This document shows positions 57,233 through 64,000 of a DNA stretch of 64,000 bases, in pieces. The position numbers and the translations under genes are program-made. Position 1 is the first letter of the stretch, and each line of letters opens with the position of its first letter. The notes beneath the pieces were generated by a model. That model was not told the DNA's origin. It worked only from the letters and a program-made list of their open reading frames with translations, and searched no databases. Source of the DNA: Pseudoxanthomonas sp. J35 (GTDB taxonomy: Bacteria; Pseudomonadota; Gammaproteobacteria; Xanthomonadales; Xanthomonadaceae); contig NZ_AZVB01000012.1 of assembly GCF_000513995.1 (NCBI RefSeq), forward strand, positions 1-64,000. The letters are read 5' to 3'.

Positions 57233-57868
57233 ATGGCCCTTTGGAAATCCTTGGCCGGCCTGCTCGCGCTGGTCCTGCTGCTCGGCGGGTGCTCGCGCCC
57301 CCCGACGGCTGGCGAGCCGGCGGCACCCGACCTGGCGGTCGATCCCGACGGCGGGGACGAGCCGGCCGAAGACGTTCCGCCGGCCACCGCGCCGCATGCC
57401 GCCGGCGCGCTGGCGGCGACCGCGTCCGACCTGGCCGCCGGCCTGCCGGCACCGCTGGGCGCCGACGCGCAGGCGCTCCGCGACGGCTGGGGCCGGCCGC
57501 TGGAAGGCGGTCCGGACGCCGCCGACGCGGCGGCCTGCCACTACCTGTTCACCGATCCGGGCCGCGCCGAAGGCTTCGGCCAGGCCTTCATGTTCGAGGG
57601 CGGGCGCTTCGTGCGCATGGACGTGGACGACGCCGCGCTGGCCGCGCCCGGCGGCGGTCGCGTCGGCATGGATGCGGCGGCGGTGGCCGCGCTGTATCCG
57701 GGCCGGGTCGAGGGACAGCCGCACAAGTACGTGGAAGGCGCGCGCATCCTGCGGGTGACCGGCGACGGCGAGGCGGTGCTGGTATTCGCCACCGACGCGG
57801 CGGGCGTGGTCCGCTCCTGGCGCATCGGCCTGCCGCCGCAGGTCGACTACGTGGAAGGCTGCGGCTGA
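57233..57868 (+). CDS. Putative lipoprotein of unknown function
   Basis: The 211-residue product has a lipoprotein signal with lipobox LGGC (LLALVLLLGGC, C20) and an acidic proline/alanine-rich linker (residues 22-70). A globular part follows with two further cysteines (AAACHYLFTDPG and the C-terminal VEGCG), which may pair. Segments QAFMFEGGRFVRMDVDD and KYVEGARILRVTGDGEA look beta-rich. No family is recognised, though lectin-like lipoproteins of this plan are common in the group. The ATG follows GGGGAAACG. Confidence 0.7.
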   Translation: MALWKSLAGLLALVLLLGGCSRPPTAGEPAAPDLAVDPDGGDEPAEDVPPATAPHAAGALAATASDLAAGLPAPLGADAQALRDGWGRPLEGGPDAADAAACHYLFTDPGRAEGFGQAFMFEGGRFVRMDVDDAALAAPGGGRVGMDAAAVAALYPGRVEGQPHKYVEGARILRVTGDGEAVLVFATDAAGVVRSWRIGLPPQVDYVEGCG

Positions 57869-57947
57869 AGGGCGCAGGATCGACCGTGCCCTGCGCCCCG
57901 GGCTAGGATCGCGGGGGACCCGGGAGCCGGTCCAGGGAGAAGCGGCA

Positions 57948-58898
57948 ATGGCGGAAGCACTGGGACTGTTCGCGCTGGGCCTGCTCGGCCTGGCGCTGGG
58001 TGGCGATTCGGCGGTCAAGGGCCTGTCCGGGCTGGCCCAGCATTTCGGCGTGCGCGCGTTCGTCGCCGGCCTGTTGCTGGTGGCCTTCGGCACCTCGGTC
58101 CCGGAACTGGCGGTGAACCTGCGCGCGGTCCACGAGCAGCAGCCGCACCTGGCCCTGGGCAATGCCGTGGGCAGCAACATCGTCAACCTCGGCCTGACCC
58201 TGGGCCTGGCCGCACTGGCCGCGCCACTGCTGCTGCGCGCGCGGATGCTCGGGCCGCTGCTGTTGCTGCTGGCGGCCGCCTCGCTGGCGGTGATGCTGTT
58301 CGGCCTGGACGGCTACCTCGACCGCTGGGAAGGCACCGTGCTGCTGCTGGGCTTCCTCGCCAGCACCGGCTTCCTGCTGCGCAGCGGCCACCGCGAGCCG
58401 GAGCCGGTGCAGGCTGGGATCGCCGGACACGCCGCCACCCGCACTGGCCTGGGGCTGAACCTGCTGCGCCTGCTCATCGCCCTGGTGCTGCTGTACTTCG
58501 GCGCGCGCGCGGTGGTGTCCGGCGCCCTGCGCCTGGGCGAGGGCTGGGGCATGAGCCCGCTGATGGTCGGCCTGCTGCCGGTGGCGATCGGCACCGCGCT
58601 GCCGGAGGTCGCCGCGGCGGTGGCCGCGGCGCGGCGCGGTCACGGCGACATGGTCGCCGGCTTCGCGATCGGCTCCAGCCTGTTCAACACCCTGGCCATC
58701 GTCGGCGGCATGGCCGCCGTGCACCCGCTGGCGCTGCCGGCCTCGTTCGTGAAGTTCGAGCTGCCGGCGGTACTGGTGCTGGCCCTGCTGGTCTACCCGC
58801 TGCTGCGCGGCGACCACCGCATCAGCCGCCAGGAGGGCACGGTGCTGCTGCTGGTCTTCGCCGCCTGGATGGCGCTGGAGCTGCTGCTGTTCCTCTGA
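57948..58898 (+). CDS. Calcium/sodium antiporter-type CaCA exchanger
   Basis: The 316-residue membrane protein has about ten helices and two alpha-repeats: the first in FGTSVPELAVNLRAV with GNAVGSNIVNLGLT, the second in GTALPEVAAAVAAARRG with GFAIGSSLFNTLAI. These are the signatures of the CaCA superfamily (YrbG type), which exchanges Ca2+ for H+ or Na+. The first repeat has the GTSxPE motif intact; the second has GTALPE. The N-terminus contains GDSAVKGLSGLA, another family feature. It lies 17 bp from the convergent mnhG stop. Confidence 0.88.
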   Translation: MAEALGLFALGLLGLALGGDSAVKGLSGLAQHFGVRAFVAGLLLVAFGTSVPELAVNLRAVHEQQPHLALGNAVGSNIVNLGLTLGLAALAAPLLLRARMLGPLLLLLAAASLAVMLFGLDGYLDRWEGTVLLLGFLASTGFLLRSGHREPEPVQAGIAGHAATRTGLGLNLLRLLIALVLLYFGARAVVSGALRLGEGWGMSPLMVGLLPVAIGTALPEVAAAVAAARRGHGDMVAGFAIGSSLFNTLAIVGGMAAVHPLALPASFVKFELPAVLVLALLVYPLLRGDHRISRQEGTVLLLVFAAWMALELLLFL

Positions 58899-58915
58899 AC
58901 CCGGGCGCAGCGCGC

Positions 58916-59269
58916 TCAGCTGGCCTCGCGGCTGGTGTCGTCGGCCGCGTCGGTACCCGGCTGCGGCGGGCGCTCGGCCATGTGCAGCGACAGCGCGGCC
59001 TTGGCCATCAGGTGCGCGCTGATCGGCGCGGTGATGAACAGGAACGCGGTGATCAGCAGCTCTCGAGGCTGCGGATCGGTGCCGGCCAGCGCGTGGTAGC
59101 CCAGCGAGGCCGCCAGCACGCAGCCCACGCCCAGGGTGCTGGCCTTGGTCGGCGCGTGCAGGCGCTTGAAGAATTCCGACAGCTTCACCAGGCCGAGCGA
59201 GCCGACCACGATGAAGAAGCAGCCGGCGGCCAGCAGCAGCACCAGGGCGATGGCGAACACCCAGCTCAT
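58916..59269 (-). CDS. mnhG: Na+/H+ antiporter subunit G (MnhG/MrpG)
   Basis: The 117-residue protein has three membrane helices (ALVLLLAAGCFFIVVGSLGL, GVGCVLAASLGYHALAG, LLITAFLFITAPISAHLMA). The family motif FFKRLHAPTKASTLG lies after the first. It is the last subunit of the Mrp/Pha complex, an inner-membrane cation/proton antiporter needed for Na+ or K+ tolerance and pH homeostasis. Its ATG overlaps the stop of mnhF by 4 bp. The C-terminus is hydrophilic (PPQPGTDAADDTSREAS). Confidence 0.9.
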   Translation of the reverse strand: MSWVFAIALVLLLAAGCFFIVVGSLGLVKLSEFFKRLHAPTKASTLGVGCVLAASLGYHALAGTDPQPRELLITAFLFITAPISAHLMAKAALSLHMAERPPQPGTDAADDTSREAS

Positions 59270-59550
59270 TCGACGATGTCCCGGCGCAGCACGTACTTGC
59301 TCAGCACCACCGTGCCGACGAAGCCGAGCATGGCGATGACCAGCGCCGCCTCGAAGTACACCGGCGTGCCCAGCCACATGCCGAACAGCATCAGCTGGGC
59401 GATCGCGGCCACGAACAGGGTGTCCAGGGCGAGGATGCGGTCCGGCAGGGTCGGGCCGCGCAGCATCCGGTACAGCGCCATCAGCATGGACAGCCCGACC
59501 AGGTGCATCGAGACGACGATGGCGTAGCCGACCAGCGCCTGCGGGGTCAC
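59266..59550 (-). CDS. mnhF: Na+/H+ antiporter subunit F (MnhF/MrpF)
   Basis: The 94-residue subunit has three helices, with the family motif GPTLPDRILALDTL after the first and FEAALVIAMLGFVGTVVLSKY near the end. The start is GTG at 59550 and overlaps the stop of mnhE (GTGA). The gene is coupled to its neighbours on both sides. MrpF is a small core subunit of the antiporter complex. Confidence 0.92.
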   Translation of the reverse strand: MTPQALVGYAIVVSMHLVGLSMLMALYRMLRGPTLPDRILALDTLFVAAIAQLMLFGMWLGTPVYFEAALVIAMLGFVGTVVLSKYVLRRDIVE

Positions 59551-60047
59551 GGGAAGATCTCCATCAGCGGCTTCTCGTAGCGGGTCTTGATCTGGGCGAC
59601 GACCTCGTCGGCGTCGGCCAGGTTGAGCACGTGCACCAGCAGGTAGCGGCGGTCGTCCGACAGCGCCGACGATACGGTGCCCGGGGTCAGGGTGATGATG
59701 CTGGTCAGCACGGCGATGCCGTGGATGTTGCGGATGTCCAGCGGCACCCAGATGAAGCCGGGGTGGATCTCGCGCTCCGGTCCGAGCACCTGCAGGGCCA
59801 CGGTGATGTTGGAGCGGACGATGTCCAGCAGCAGGATACCGACCATCCGCGGCACCTGGCGCAGGCTGCCGATGCGGGCGAACTCGCGGTCCAGGCGCGC
59901 GGCGAACGGCGGGATCAGGATCGCCAGCACCAGGCCCATCACCGCGTCGCCGGCGCTGACTGCGTCGTTGAGCAGCAGCCAGAAGCAGAACACCAGCACG
60001 CTCAACGGCGGCGAGGGCAGCCAGCGCTTGCGCCAGGACCTGGCCAT
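59547..60047 (-). CDS. mnhE: Na+/H+ antiporter subunit E (MnhE/MrpE)
   Basis: The 166-residue subunit has two N-terminal helices (LSVLVFCFWLLLNDAV and DAVMGLVLAILIPPFAA) and a third segment VGILLLDIVRSNITVALQVL. The soluble C-terminal domain carries the family motif IHGIAVLTSIITLTPGTVSS and a DDRRYLLVHVLNLAD segment. The ATG at 60047 shares one base with the stop of mnhD. MrpE is needed for full activity and stability of the complex. Confidence 0.92.
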   Translation of the reverse strand: MARSWRKRWLPSPPLSVLVFCFWLLLNDAVSAGDAVMGLVLAILIPPFAARLDREFARIGSLRQVPRMVGILLLDIVRSNITVALQVLGPEREIHPGFIWVPLDIRNIHGIAVLTSIITLTPGTVSSALSDDRRYLLVHVLNLADADEVVAQIKTRYEKPLMEIFP

Positions 60048-61603
60048 CAGTGCCCCCTCACCGGCAGGGCCGCGCGCACCTGCTGCACGTAGTCGCCGGG
60101 CGACTGCAGCTGCGCGGCGGTGGCGCGGGTGTACTCGAGCAGCGGCGCGGCGGCCAGCACCATGGCCACCCCATAGCCCAGCAGCAGCACGGTGGCGGCC
60201 GTCTCCAGCGGCCGGTTCGGCACCACCTTCATCTGCTCCAGCGGCGTGTACGCGGCCAGTTTCTCCGGCGAGGCGTCCGGCCATGGTTCCACCCGCCAGA
60301 ACAGGCGGGTGCCGGCGCGAACCAGGCCGACCAGCATCATGAAGCTGCTACCCAGCACCAGCGCCCACACCCAGCCGGTGCTGGCGGCCGGCACCGCCTC
60401 CAGCAGCAGCAGCTTGCCGAGGAAGCCGGACAGCGGCGGCAGGCCGGCCAGCGACACGGCGGCGAGCAGGTACAGCACGCCCGGCACGGAGCGGTCCGGC
60501 AGCGCCGCCAACACGTCCTTGCGGTCGCCGGCGTGGCCGCGGCGGCGGCGGATCAGGTCGGCCAGCAGGAACAGCGCCGCGCCGGCGAAGGTGCTGTGCA
60601 CCAGGTAGTACAGGCCGGCGGAGACGGTGCCGGCGCTGGCCAGGGCGAAGGCGAGGAACAGCGTCGCCGCCGAGCCCAGCACCAGGTAGGCGGTCATCGC
60701 CCGCAGCTTGCGCGAGGCCAGCACGCCCAGCGAGGACAGGACCAGGGTGGTGGCGCCCAGCGCCAGCAGCGCCGGCCAGGCGAAGCCTTCCACCGTGCCG
60801 GTGCCGAAGCTGAGCGTGCACACCCGCAGCACCGCGTACAGGCCGACCTTGGTCATGATCGCGAACAGCCCGGCCACCGCCGCCGGCGCGTGGGTATAGG
60901 TCTGCGGCAGCCAGAAGTACATCGGGAACAGCGCCGCCTTGGCGCAGAACACCACCACCAGCAGGCCCGCCGCCGCCTGCACCAGGGCGACGTCCTCCAC
61001 GGGCAGCTCGGCCACGCGGGCCGCCAGTTCGGCCATGTTGAGCGTGCCCAGCAGGCCGTAGACCAGGCCCAGGCCGATCAGGAACAGCGCCGAGGCGGCG
61101 ATGTTGAAGGCCACGTAGTGCAGGCCGGCGCGCAGGCGCTCGCCGCGGCCGCCGCTGAGCATCAGCCCGTACGAGGCGATCAGCAGCACCTCGAAGAACA
61201 CGAACAGGTTGAAGATGTCGCCGGTCAGGAAGGCGCCGCTCAGGCCCATCATCTGGAACTGGAAGAAGGCGTGGAAATGCGGCGCGCGCCGGTCCCAGCC
61301 GGCGCAGGCGTGCAGCAGGCAGGCCACGCCCAGCAGCTGCGCGGCCAGCAGCATCAGCGCCGAGAGGCGGTCGACCATCAGCGCGATGCCCAGCCGGGCC
61401 GGCCAGTCGCCGACCAGGTACACCGCGATCTCGCCGGCGGCGGCGCGTTCGGCCAGCAGGATCGAGACCACCAGCATCGCCGCCATCGAGGTCCAGGCGA
61501 CCACGCGCTGCGGCGCCATGCCGAAGCGGCGATGTTCGAAGAACAGCGCCAGCGCGGCGGCGACCAGCGGCACCAGGATCGGCAGCAACGGAAGGTGGCT
61601 CAT
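60047..61603 (-). CDS. mnhD: Na+/H+ antiporter subunit D (MnhD/MrpD)
   Basis: The 518-residue protein is a proton-translocating subunit homologous to NuoN/NuoM of complex I. It has 14 predicted helices and the proton-channel signature GAFLTGDIFNLFVFFEVLLIASYGLML, with the conserved glutamate in FFEV. Channel lysines lie in FCAKAALFPMYFWLPQTYTHAP and YFWLPQ. The ATG overlaps the mnhC stop (ATGA). It follows the family length of about 500 residues. Confidence 0.93.
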   Translation of the reverse strand: MSHLPLLPILVPLVAAALALFFEHRRFGMAPQRVVAWTSMAAMLVVSILLAERAAAGEIAVYLVGDWPARLGIALMVDRLSALMLLAAQLLGVACLLHACAGWDRRAPHFHAFFQFQMMGLSGAFLTGDIFNLFVFFEVLLIASYGLMLSGGRGERLRAGLHYVAFNIAASALFLIGLGLVYGLLGTLNMAELAARVAELPVEDVALVQAAAGLLVVVFCAKAALFPMYFWLPQTYTHAPAAVAGLFAIMTKVGLYAVLRVCTLSFGTGTVEGFAWPALLALGATTLVLSSLGVLASRKLRAMTAYLVLGSAATLFLAFALASAGTVSAGLYYLVHSTFAGAALFLLADLIRRRRGHAGDRKDVLAALPDRSVPGVLYLLAAVSLAGLPPLSGFLGKLLLLEAVPAASTGWVWALVLGSSFMMLVGLVRAGTRLFWRVEPWPDASPEKLAAYTPLEQMKVVPNRPLETAATVLLLGYGVAMVLAAAPLLEYTRATAAQLQSPGDYVQQVRAALPVRGH

Positions 61604-62067
61604 CCGCGCGCCTCCGGCTCGCGCGCGGGCGCCGCTTCGCCGGCGGATGCCGCCCGGGCCGCGTCGGCCGCCAGCGTGGCCAGGCGCGCCTCCTCGTGGC
61701 GGCGCTGCTCGGCCAGCTGGAACTCGCGTTCGGCGATGCTGCCGTCGACGTGGTCGCTGTGGTTGTCGGCGCGGCTGCGGATGGCGATGACGATACTCAC
61801 CGCGGTCATCGCGAAGGAGATCACGATCGCGGTCAGCACCAGCGCCTGCGGCAGCGGATCGGTGTAGTGGGCCAGGTCGGTGGCCACGCCGTCGCGCAGC
61901 ACCGGCGGCTTGCCCACCACCAGGCGGCCGCTGGAGAAGATCAGCAGGTTGGTCGCGTACGAGAGCAGGGTCAGGCCCAGGATCAGGTCGAAGCTGCGCG
62001 CGCGCAGCAGCAGGTACACGCCCGCCGCGGTGAGCAGCCCGATCGCGCTCGCCATCGCCAGTTCCAT
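61600..62067 (-). CDS. mnhC: Na+/H+ antiporter subunit C (MnhC/MrpC)
   Basis: The 155-residue protein is homologous to NuoK. It has three helices (AIGLLTAAGVYLLLRARSF, LILGLTLLSYATNLLIFSSG, LPQALVLTAIVISFAMTAV). The C-terminal 45 residues (RHEEARLATLAADAARAASA) are hydrophilic and longer than in most family members. It begins 22 bp after the stop of the fused AB subunit gene and overlaps mnhD by 4 bp. Confidence 0.92.
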   Translation of the reverse strand: MELAMASAIGLLTAAGVYLLLRARSFDLILGLTLLSYATNLLIFSSGRLVVGKPPVLRDGVATDLAHYTDPLPQALVLTAIVISFAMTAVSIVIAIRSRADNHSDHVDGSIAEREFQLAEQRRHEEARLATLAADAARAASAGEAAPAREPEARG

Positions 62068-62089
62068 CAGCGCTCCGTCTCCATGTGCA

Positions 62090-64000
62090 TCACGGCCGCT
62101 CCCCCGTGAGGGTCGAGCGTTCGCCCGGTTCGATCACGCCCAGCCGCGCGACCCGGGTGCGCGAGGGCTTGATCGTGCCCAGCATCGACAGGATCAGCAT
62201 CGCCCCGCCGAACACCACCAGGTACACGCCGGTGTCGAAGCCCATCGCGCTGGCCAGCTCCAGTTCGCCCAGCAGCGGCAGGTCCAGCTCGGCATGGCCG
62301 CTGGTCAGGAACTCCAGCCCGAACAGGAACGAGGCCGCGCCGCTGGCCGCCGCCACCACCAGGCCGACGGCGATGCACTTGATGTAGTCGAAGCCGAAGC
62401 GCGACTCGACCGAGGCCGCGCCCTGGATCACGTACTGGATCAGCAGCGGCACGGCCAGCACCAGGCCGGCGATGAAACCGCCACCCGGGGCGTTGTGTCC
62501 GCGCAGGAACAGGAACACCGACACGGTGAGGGTCAGCGGGAACATGATCTGGGCCAGGTCGGCCGGCACCGGCAGCTTCACCGGTGGCCCGGCCATCACC
62601 TTCTCCGGCGCCATCCGCGCGCGCCGCAGCAGCGCGTGCACGATCAGCGCGGCGACGCCGAACACGGTGATCTCTCCGAAGGTATCGAAGCCGCGGAAGT
62701 CGACCAGGATCACGTTGACCACGTTGCGGCCGTAGGCCTCCGGCAGCGAGCGCGCCAGCATCTCCAGGCTGGCCGGCTCGCCCGGCACGCGGGTCATCAC
62801 CGCGTAGGAGAGCAGGCCCAGGCCGAGGCCGGCGGCCGCCGCCACGGCGATGTCGCGCAGGCGCCGGCGCGGCGTTCGCTCCGGCGGCGAACGCGGCGGC
62901 AGGTAGTGCAGGCCCAGCAGGAGCAGGGCCAGGCTGACCATTTCCACCAGCAGCTGGGTCAGGGCCAGGTCCGGTGCCGACAGGAACACGAAGGTCAGGC
63001 TCACCATCAGCCCGGCGCCGCCGAGCACGACCAGGGCCAGCAGGCGCTGGCGGTAGAACTTGATCGTCCACGCGGTGCAGGCCAGCAGCACCAGCCACAG
63101 CAGCCAGCCCAGCAGCGGCATCGGCTGCGGCGCGTGCCATTGCAGCGGCGGCGATACGCCGGACAGGAACGGCGCGGCGCCGGCGAACAGCGCCGCGGCG
63201 ACCAGCCAGACCAGGCTGCGCTGCAGGCTGCCGTTGGCCAGCTGCGAAGTGAAGCGCCCGGCCACCGCGTACAGCGCTTCCATGTTCCAGCGGAACACCT
63301 GCCGGCCCAGCGAGCTGCGCATGATCGCGTGCAGGTCCAGCAGCCGGCGCAGGCCGAAGTACAGGGCCACGCCGCCGACGATGCCGGCCAGGCTCATCAG
63401 CAGCGGCCGGTTGAGGCCGTGCCAGACCGCCAGGCTGTAGTGCGGCATCGCTTCGCCGAGGATCGCGCCGGCGCCGGCCTGCAGCACCGGGGCGATGGTC
63501 CACGCCGGCGCCACGCCGACGGCCACGCACAGCAGCACCAGCACCTCGACCGGGATCTTCATCCAGCGCGGCGGCTCGTGCGGCATCCGGTCCAGCCCGC
63601 GCGGGCCATCGCCGAAGAAGGTCTCGAAGATGAAGCGCAGGCTGTAGGCCACGCCGAAGATGCCGTACAGCAGCGCCGCCACCGCCACCCAGTTGCCCAT
63701 CGCCCGGTAGCGGTCCACGTCCAGCGCCTCGGCGAAGAACATCTCCTTGGACAGGAAGCCATTGAGCAGCGGGATGCCGGCCATCGACAGCGAGGCGATG
63801 ATCGCCAGCGCGCTGGTCCAGGGCATGTACCTTCGCAGGTTGCCCAGCCGGCGCATGTCGCGGGTACCGGTCTCGTGGTCGATGATGCCGGCGGCCATGA
63901 ACAGCGAGGCCTTGAAGGTGGCGTGGTTGAGGATGTGGAACACGCCGGCGACCACCGCCATCGGCGTGGACAGGCCGAACAGCACGGTGATCAGGCCCAG
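62090..64000 (-). CDS. mnhA: Na+/H+ antiporter subunit A fused to B (MnhAB/PhaAB), partial
   Basis: The frame is open to the right edge, so the N-terminus is missing. About 636 residues remain. The first part contains MrpA channel helices (VAGVFHILNHATFKASLFMA with the key lysine, SMAGIPLLNGFLSKEMFFAEA) and the C-terminal MrpA domains (SAPDLALTQLLVEMVSLALL). The last 170 residues are an MrpB domain (TLTVSVFLFLRGHNAPGGGF, IAGLVLAVPLLIQYVIQG). An A-B fusion in one reading frame is the arrangement of group 2 (Pha-type) operons in proteobacteria. The operon here therefore has six genes. Confidence 0.93.
   Translation of the reverse strand: MGLITVLFGLSTPMAVVAGVFHILNHATFKASLFMAAGIIDHETGTRDMRRLGNLRRYMPWTSALAIIASLSMAGIPLLNGFLSKEMFFAEALDVDRYRAMGNWVAVAALLYGIFGVAYSLRFIFETFFGDGPRGLDRMPHEPPRWMKIPVEVLVLLCVAVGVAPAWTIAPVLQAGAGAILGEAMPHYSLAVWHGLNRPLLMSLAGIVGGVALYFGLRRLLDLHAIMRSSLGRQVFRWNMEALYAVAGRFTSQLANGSLQRSLVWLVAAALFAGAAPFLSGVSPPLQWHAPQPMPLLGWLLWLVLLACTAWTIKFYRQRLLALVVLGGAGLMVSLTFVFLSAPDLALTQLLVEMVSLALLLLGLHYLPPRSPPERTPRRRLRDIAVAAAAGLGLGLLSYAVMTRVPGEPASLEMLARSLPEAYGRNVVNVILVDFRGFDTFGEITVFGVAALIVHALLRRARMAPEKVMAGPPVKLPVPADLAQIMFPLTLTVSVFLFLRGHNAPGGGFIAGLVLAVPLLIQYVIQGAASVESRFGFDYIKCIAVGLVVAAASGAASFLFGLEFLTSGHAELDLPLLGELELASAMGFDTGVYLVVFGGAMLILSMLGTIKPSRTRVARLGVIEPGERSTLTGERP

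Overview
The window is about 70% GC, tightly packed, and has the gene repertoire of the Xanthomonadaceae/Lysobacteraceae (Xanthomonas, Stenotrophomonas, Luteimonas, Pseudoxanthomonas and relatives). The pointers are birA-coaX followed by a SPOR protein, a PepSY-like gene ahead of a phoP-phoQ pair, a long TrpS, branched-chain 2-oxoacid dehydrogenase genes, kynA, hpd and hmgA, many small secreted proteins with GGAGG ribosome sites, and dispersed GTAG-type palindromes like those described in Stenotrophomonas. The genus cannot be fixed from the sequence alone. No rRNA, CRISPR array or prophage was seen.

Layout. 1-1351: an ISL3-like insertion sequence runs off the left edge and appears to have inserted into an IS3-family element, which itself cut a TPR gene; only the TPR tail survives. 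1586-16601: mostly single genes, many secreted (alpha/beta hydrolase, lipoproteins, a DUF1684 protein, two phasin-like proteins, an SMP-30-type protein, a VOC protein, an EF-hand protein, a transglutaminase, a cupin, a short 6-phosphogluconate dehydrogenase, a Gfo/Idh/MocA oxidoreductase, a BON protein, a GH3 glucosidase). A palindromic repeat cluster lies at 8328-8471 and a tandem-repeat array at 11891-12024.

17296-29886 is the most coherent block: two divergent operons that look like a murein-peptide scavenging system. Leftward: NlpC/P60 endopeptidase, dipeptide epimerase, RpiR-type regulator, YkuD-type protein, dicarboxylate/amino-acid symporter. Rightward: periplasmic transglutaminase-like protein, Oar-like TonB-dependent receptor, serine beta-lactamase-like hydrolase, VanX-type D-Ala-D-Ala dipeptidase. 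The shared 139-bp promoter region holds two AT-rich palindromes, good operator candidates.

29886-46443: housekeeping and signalling genes (HAD hydrolase, dusA, phoP-phoQ, mtfA, birA-coaX-SPOR, tRNA-Thr(UGU), arginase, entericidin, CsbD, trpS, an MBL-fold hydrolase). 36711-37218 has no gene but carries repeats that match the block at 12029-12270 in reverse orientation.

46481-57868: amino-acid catabolism. A branched-chain 2-oxoacid dehydrogenase operon (E1alpha, E1beta, E2) diverges from kynA. Then come a POT-family peptide transporter with an odd inserted segment, a thioredoxin-like lipoprotein, and a MarR regulator divergent from hpd and hmgA (tyrosine to maleylacetoacetate). 57948-64000: a CaCA-type cation exchanger and a leftward Mrp/Mnh/Pha Na+/H+ antiporter operon (fused AB, then C, D, E, F, G) whose first gene runs off the right edge.
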